A stretch of DNA of 64,000 bases, from the NCBI GenBank assembly GCA_030248225.1, contig JASANE010028170.1:1-64000 (forward strand), in the 5' to 3' direction. Origin of the DNA: Trileptium ribeirensis (taxonomy: Eukaryota > Nematoda > Enoplea > Enoplida > Thoracostomopsidae). Under the pieces are notes generated by a model. It saw only the letters and a list, made by a program, of their open reading frames with translations, did not search any database and was not told where the DNA came from. The translations under genes were made by a program, and so were the position numbers. Below, in pieces: positions 59,032 to 64,000 of this stretch. The stretch's first letter is position 1. The number at the start of each line of letters is the position of its first letter.

Positions 59032-59939
59032 ATAAGAATGATAAATTTAGTGTATATCCCATAGGTGGCCTGTTAGAGGCCATTTTGTGTGCAAAATTGA
59101 GCAAAATTGGATGTCCCGTGAGGGTTATCCGGGTCCTGCGCGCACCGGTTAAGTTAGGTGGCCTCGGTTTTCGACTAGACAGTTAGGGTAAGACCCTGTG
59201 GAGGTGTTGAGCTTGAAAAATCGGGGAGTTTTGGTTATTTCTGCGGAGATAGGAGACTTTGAAAAATGGGTGTTTAAACGCTTAGTTGGGAGTCCCTAAG
59301 TATTCAGGGGTACGGAGCGGGCTGACCCGAATGCGAGATTTTGAAGCCCCAGGGGGCCCTAAAAATACTGCAATAATCCTATTTCGCGCGGAGTACCGAA
59401 AAACTATAAAATTTTGCCTTTAAGATACCTATATAAAATTGGGGTGTAGTTGAACTCTGAGAGTTTAAATTTACCTCCGCGCTTGGTTCTCGCTTCACTC
59501 ACTGAGTCGGTTATATAACAGATGCATGCCAGGATGGGTCCTCACGGTTCGAATGCCAATAAAATTTTCCGTTTGCGTTTTGATAAAGGTTCTGCACAAT
59601 ACCCCGACCCATCCTGACACGCGGTGCTACCTATAAGATAAAATAACATAACATTCATTTAACGCACACAATAAACGCACAGGTTATCATTAATTTTACT
59701 TGGGGTCGACCGGATACCCTACTTAGTGTCACAAGTATTCCATTTTGGTGCCAAAATCACCCCGTGCACCTCGGGCGGGTGGAGCGTGACTACACAACAG
59801 GTTACAAGAATGGTACATCTTTTATTTTATAACAACGGCAATGAATAGTACACAATATATTATCCAAGTCACGCTCCACCGGTATCCGATCGCCCATCGC
59901 ACCCCTTTTTCCGATTTGACCTTATTTGAAGATCTTGTT

Positions 59940-60720
59940 GAAATCCCTGTAAATTAGTCGGGCTGTTACAATATCTCGTCCCAGCGCTCCAACATTGATT
60001 TAAAATTTTTCCCTTTAGTCAACTCATGAAGAGTGGCCGCAATCTAACTGTAATGCTTGATAAACTGCCTACGGTAACCTATTCAAGTTAAGAAATGAAC
60101 GCACTTCCGGGAATAAAATCGGTCATCCAAGCATGTCGAATTGTTTCGAGATCTAAGGCTATACGTCCTTCTGATGACCCAAAAATAAGATTTGCTGTTG
60201 CAGAAAATCAGACTTTTTGCCCTTGATTATTAATCACGTTTTTCGTAACTGCTCAAATACCCCATTTAGATATTTTGATGGTCCTGCATCGTACGAGAAA
60301 AAAAATTATGACGTCGTCAACATAGCAGAGGCAAAACTCCATAAGTAAGCCCGATAGCGCTATTTGGATTAACCACTGAGACGTAGCCGGTGCACGTAGC
60401 GGTTGTCGTCAAACCGAACGGCACCACACGAAATTCCGATAAGCCCTCATGGCAGATAAACGCCAAATACTGAACGTCTGTCGCTTCCATTTGGACATGC
60501 CAAATCCCTGATTGTATTTCCAATGTAGTGAAATTTTTCGCGCCCTGGTGTGCCACCATAGTCTCGTCGACACACGGAGAAGATAACTATCGTCTTGGTG
60601 ATATCATTATTTGCCCATAGTTAATAAAACGTAACTCACCACTTTTATTTTCCCAAGTACATCATGGAACGCCCAGGGTTCGTCGACGCTTGAATTATAT
60701 TGTCATCGATTACCTGCTGA
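59940..60720 (-). pseudogene. Ty3/Gypsy reverse transcriptase, decayed
   Basis: On the minus strand the palm motifs are in order: GELRF-like text, KNFTTLEIQSGIWHVQMEA, YLAFICHEGLSEFRVVPFGL, then in another frame LCYVDDVIIF with the catalytic YVDD (about 60320-60290). Next come NGVFEQLRK, LQQQILFLGH, SFLNLIGYRRQFIKHYS-like text and AATLHELTKGKNFKSM. These span fingers to connection domain. At least two frameshifts and several stops break the gene. RNase H and integrase would lie at lower coordinates and were not found, so the element is truncated or interrupted near 59.9 kb. Confidence 0.9.
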
Positions 60721-61304
60721 GCCTGTTTGGTAATTTCCTTGCGATGCGCGAATGGGTTCCGAATGCATGTTCTGATGGATAGTGCACGATCTACCCTCGT
60801 CAATCCACTGTTTTAAACCAGAGTGTGTCCTATAGGCTTGTTCTTATCGCCAAATATATCAGTGTTATTAGAGGGCAACTGGGCCAACAAGCTTTTTCTG
60901 TAACTTCACAAGCCGCTGAATCCAATGAAACGCTCTACGGCAGGGGCTGTTTTTCTCCAGAAGCAAAATAGGTTTCGCAAAGCGATTTTACCGTTTTTGA
61001 CTGCCCTGTCCAGCTTACAGCCCACGAATTTAGGTATTTTCGGTAAGATAGCGAGCGGTACAGACTTCAATCGACAAAAAATTTTTCGGGACCAAATAAC
61101 CAGATGTATTTTTGCTGCTAGTAAAAGTGCGGTCCGTCGTTGCCCTTTCGAAGACATCTAGTGATAGGCCCTCATCCCCAGACGTTTCCGATAAACTATC
61201 GACACCCGACGGCTAACACGGGCTCAATGCCCAAGTGCACGCCGGTATACATCCCTCCTATACCAAAAATTTGATGTGGTAGCAATCAATAATCCCACCT
61301 TAAT

Positions 61305-61538
61305 TCATCGCCAATTAACAGGCCCACCGACAGCTTCCGCAACACCTATGCGTACCGAAAGTTTTACCGAACTCAGCGTTAGCTCCGCCACAAACCATGC
61401 ATCCGAAGAATCTGATCCCTTTTCGCGAAACCCTGTGCACCGTATATTCTGTCGCACCAACGGGTAGTGAGAGAGATAACATCCGCAGACATAGGATACT
61501 ATAGCAGTAACTTCCTGTCCCGTATCCACTAGGCACAT
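61305..61538 (-). pseudogene. Gypsy aspartic protease remnant
   Basis: CLVDTGQEVTAIVS has the DTG catalytic triad and flanking pattern of retroelement proteases. It lies upstream of the RT and downstream of the zinc-knuckle remnant on the minus strand, the normal gag-PR-RT order. The region between it and the RT (61300-60720) is too decayed to read. Confidence 0.7.
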
Positions 61539-61671
61539 TACGTTGATGTCGTCAATGCCAAAACATAATACCGTGCGTGTGCTTAGGCCCTACACTGGCA
61601 ACTGCAGCGGCTGTGGAATCATCTGACTTCAGCTCACACTCATCCCACGTTTCACAGATTTTCCCAATCGG

Positions 61672-61908
61672 TTACCCTTCCGACTCGTCCCGAAGTGAGT
61701 ATTTTACCCCGCAATTCTTTAAGCGGCGATGTGTCCTCTTTCCGTGACTCAGTAGCTTTTTCTGTGGTAGGAAGCTGTAAGAATTTATACCTACAGGTGC
61801 ACGCTTTTGCCTCCGACTAACAGTTGACACAGCGGTGGGTTCCAGCGGTGTTAGAGCAACCGTATGTTTGGTACAATGATGAGCTGGGTTACAGAACTGA
61901 AAGAACAC
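61672..61908 (-). pseudogene. Gag nucleocapsid (zinc-knuckle) remnant
   Basis: The frame begins MFFQFCNPAHHCTKHT, which matches the CX2CX4HX4C spacing with the first and last Cys replaced by Phe and Thr. It sits just before the protease. The RNA-binding finger can no longer hold zinc. Confidence 0.5.
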
Positions 61909-63300
61909 GGAGCTACAAGAGTACTGTGGTTGCTGACAGAATTAGCGCGCTCTGAATTGTGTTGCGGTGAGCGGCTGCTAATATCTTGTTCATTTGGGCG
62001 TTTCCGAATAATATCATTCAATATAACACAGTTATAGCACGAAAAATTTCGTCTTCCGTTGCTTTCATTTCCATCCAGTCAATTCGCACACCGTGACCTA
62101 CTAATTTCACGCGGAGGTGACGGGTGGATTGTCATTTGTCCCGACTGCGCGACCGCGGTGCCATTCTTTTGATGCGAATTAGCGGTATATCAAACTGGAA
62201 TATTTCCCGACAGAAGTGACCGATTATTATTTTGCCATCCATTTATATTAACATTCCCAATGATATAGGAACTAAACGCAATAGACCAACGCAGGTGCGC
62301 CTATGCGCAAGCAAACTTCCGCAATTTCCCGAGATCATTAGATGTGTATCGCTCGCTGAACCAGTTCCTGAAAAGGCAAATCTTTTATGACGAACATTTT
62401 TCCGCAGGCCTGTGTGTAGCCCTTTCATAGCTCTCGCCACCCTGCGCGGTTAATCCCAATGACGAGAAGTATTTTGATCAATAATTGAATAAAGTATCCG
62501 GCAAATCTTGTACCGATTTCGTTTGACGTTAGCCCTGGTAATTTAATCGGTTAGCTCTCAGTGCGTGTTAAACCCATCCCGAAACCTATGCACCAGCTAG
62601 TCCAAGTCATCCGGCTCTTCCCCAGATACGTGAAAACATCCAAATAACTCTCAGCTGTACGGCCAAATGCTTCCTAAACTGAATAAACTGTTGTCTCGAC
62701 ATCGTAGTCGCTATCAAAATCAGGAATAGATAACTTTTCTCTGGCGGCGGTAGATTTACAACTATATGCGGCTGTGCCTGAGAATCACAGCTACGCTCAC
62801 GATCATCCACCATAGTCATTTTCAGGTTCCGAATATGTTTCTGCAGTCGACCCCTTCGCAGTAGCATCCAGAAATTGACGAACCGTTTCTGACTAATACA
62901 ATTGTGCAGTCACATCTGCATCCGATAACTGTCAGCAAGGTCTGCAAGATCGCTGTACTATCGGAAGTCCTAACAACCCTTGCCTTTCCACCCGTACCTT
63001 TCGTTCAAGGTCGAACATCTGATGGAGTTTATAGTTTCCCCACACAAATCTGCAAATACCTGTTCATTTTGCTTACGTTGTTCTTCGAGTTTCTTTTGCA
63101 GCTATTCCTTCAAAGTTTTGCCAGTGCGCTCGATGGTGTCAAATTTATCCGCTTGGGTTATTTGGTTTCGCTTTGTAGTGCTCAGCCGCGTAATAACCTG
63201 CTCCGTCTGGGTTGACTATCACCACGAATGCCGTCTAGCTGCGTATTTATCCGATCCAACAATAAAACGTCAGTTATCCCAGTAGTGACGAAGGACCCGT
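61909..63300 (-). pseudogene. Probable gag remnant
   Basis: Minus-strand pieces such as TTMSRQQFIQFRKHLAVQL and an alternative-frame AESYLDVFTYLG-like stretch (about 62690-62600) lie where gag should be. Frames change repeatedly. There is no conserved motif strong enough for a firm call; position carries most of the weight. Confidence 0.4.
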
Positions 63301-64000
63301 TATTGTTACTTCGTCACTTGCATCAGAGTACCTCGTATCCGAAGTGGCTGAGACTGTTAAGTGCTCAGTGATCAAAGGTGTTGCGCCTGCACTTTTAGCC
63401 GTGCTATTAATTCTGTATGCCCCGAGTTTTTTTACGATTTTATTACAATATACAATTTGTGATATTGACCGAGCGACTCACACTCTTTCTCTACGATACC
63501 GACATCATTTATAAATATTATTTGTCGCTAACCAGGTTTACACCATTTTTTTCCGTGCTGATACCACGAACTAGTCAATATACGATGACATACGAAAAAT
63601 AAATTGTTAATTAGACACACGGTTACCTAACCATCTCAAGCCTGGTCATGGCCATGGTCATGGCGTGTGGGATGTTGGACTAGGTTGAGCTTTATGGCTT
63701 TTAGCAGCAGTACCGAGTAAGGGTTTCTGTCGGTTATCAACCGTGTATCCCCAGTCGGGTTTATTCGTCGTGAAGCTGAGGCAAACTACCTTAACCGACG
63801 GTAGTTTATGTAACTGTAACTTTACACGGTAATTAATTATCAGAGCCTAGTACCCTGGTTTTTCATAGCAACATTATTGCACGTTCTCAACAGTGTCGGC
63901 AGGGTTACTAAACGGTACGTCCTTCGCACTCATTCCCGTTAGCGCTAGGCTGTGGCCTGGTCGTTACTACTTTAGCAGCTCGTGCTTTCAAACGGTTTCA
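63301..64000. other. Right edge, possible 5' leader of the Gypsy element
   Basis: The text TGGTCATGGCCATGGTCATGG at about 63640 is a small palindrome. No LTR matching 55797 onward is seen before the window ends. No gene is supported. Confidence 0.3.

Larger units (their letters stand above)
55846..59930. other. GC-rich block without clear genes
   Basis: Base composition differs sharply from the rest of the window. Visible are a (CT)n run at 57682-57708, a repeated CTACCGTGTCTAAACGGCC box (57497 and 57936), hairpins at 58388-58436 and 58979-59031, and an inverted pair GGTGGAGCGTGACT (59781 and 59868). The minus frame at 57078-56806 (90 codons) has no recognised motif. It may be LTR or untranslated sequence of the Gypsy element, or a further element. 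Confidence 0.4.

Noticed and set aside
60906..61538. Plus-strand frames of 63-78 codons overlapping the Gypsy region
   Set aside because: They are shadows of the minus-strand protease region and decayed polyprotein sequence.
1..64000. CRISPR array, operon-style defence system or other prokaryotic island
   Set aside because: Tandem arrays have no spacer-repeat alternation, and there are no prokaryotic gene clusters; spliced exons and eukaryotic transposons dominate.

Overview
This window looks like nuclear DNA of an invertebrate animal. It is AT-rich, has almost no long open frames, carries spliced coding exons with GT..AG borders, and is packed with layers of eukaryotic transposons and satellites. 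I see no bacterial-style operons, rRNA, intact tRNA or CRISPR. Short TTAGGC tracts (8.4, 27.9 and 55.1 kb) recall the nematode telomere repeat, but they are interstitial and degenerate, so they are only a hint about the host. The species cannot be fixed from this sequence.

Host genes. The best gene is on the minus strand at 22.2-16.3 kb. Four exons (22216-21977, 19886-19779, 18881-18300, 16613-16255) join in frame through three phase-1 introns. They encode an extracellular segment, one hydrophobic membrane span formed across the first junction, and a long Gly/Asn/Pro/Ser-rich tail ending in a stop. I do not recognise the family. A further minus-strand terminal exon (13880-13693), also phase 1, is either an alternative C-terminus or part of another gene. 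It lies inside an intron of a plus-strand gene seen as two phase-matched exons (11442-11552 and 15058-15149, the latter with the stop). The two transcription units are convergent and appear to overlap.

Transposable elements. 1-0.75 kb: a 57-bp satellite abutting a 41-bp sequence that recurs inverted at 55.8 kb. 4.1 kb: a TTAA-flanked element with tRNA-like pol III boxes. 5.9-10.2 kb: an old repeat with a nearly intact Merlin transposon (8-bp target duplication) inserted in it, followed by a TIR element. 12.4-13.4 kb: foldback and nested MITEs. 23.4-27.7 kb: three unrelated tandem arrays in a row (about 150, 94 and 90 bp), the last with a higher-order trimer. 30.3-31.8 kb: an integrase-bearing TIR element split by a hAT element. 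32.2-35.6 kb: a decayed L2-like LINE fused to an RTE-like LINE fragment. 40.5 kb: a TA-flanked MITE full of TGA(G/C)TCA motifs. 43.6 kb: a second, decayed Merlin. 45.0 kb: a long foldback element. 53.8-54.9 kb: a second copy of the 5.9-kb repeat. 55.8-64 kb: a more GC-rich block with a decayed Ty3/Gypsy polyprotein on the minus strand (gag/zinc knuckle, protease, reverse transcriptase).

The remaining stretches are AT-rich intron or intergenic DNA in which I see no supportable gene. Exon calls rest on frame, splice-site and phase consistency read by eye; family calls rest on remembered motif patterns, with no database search.
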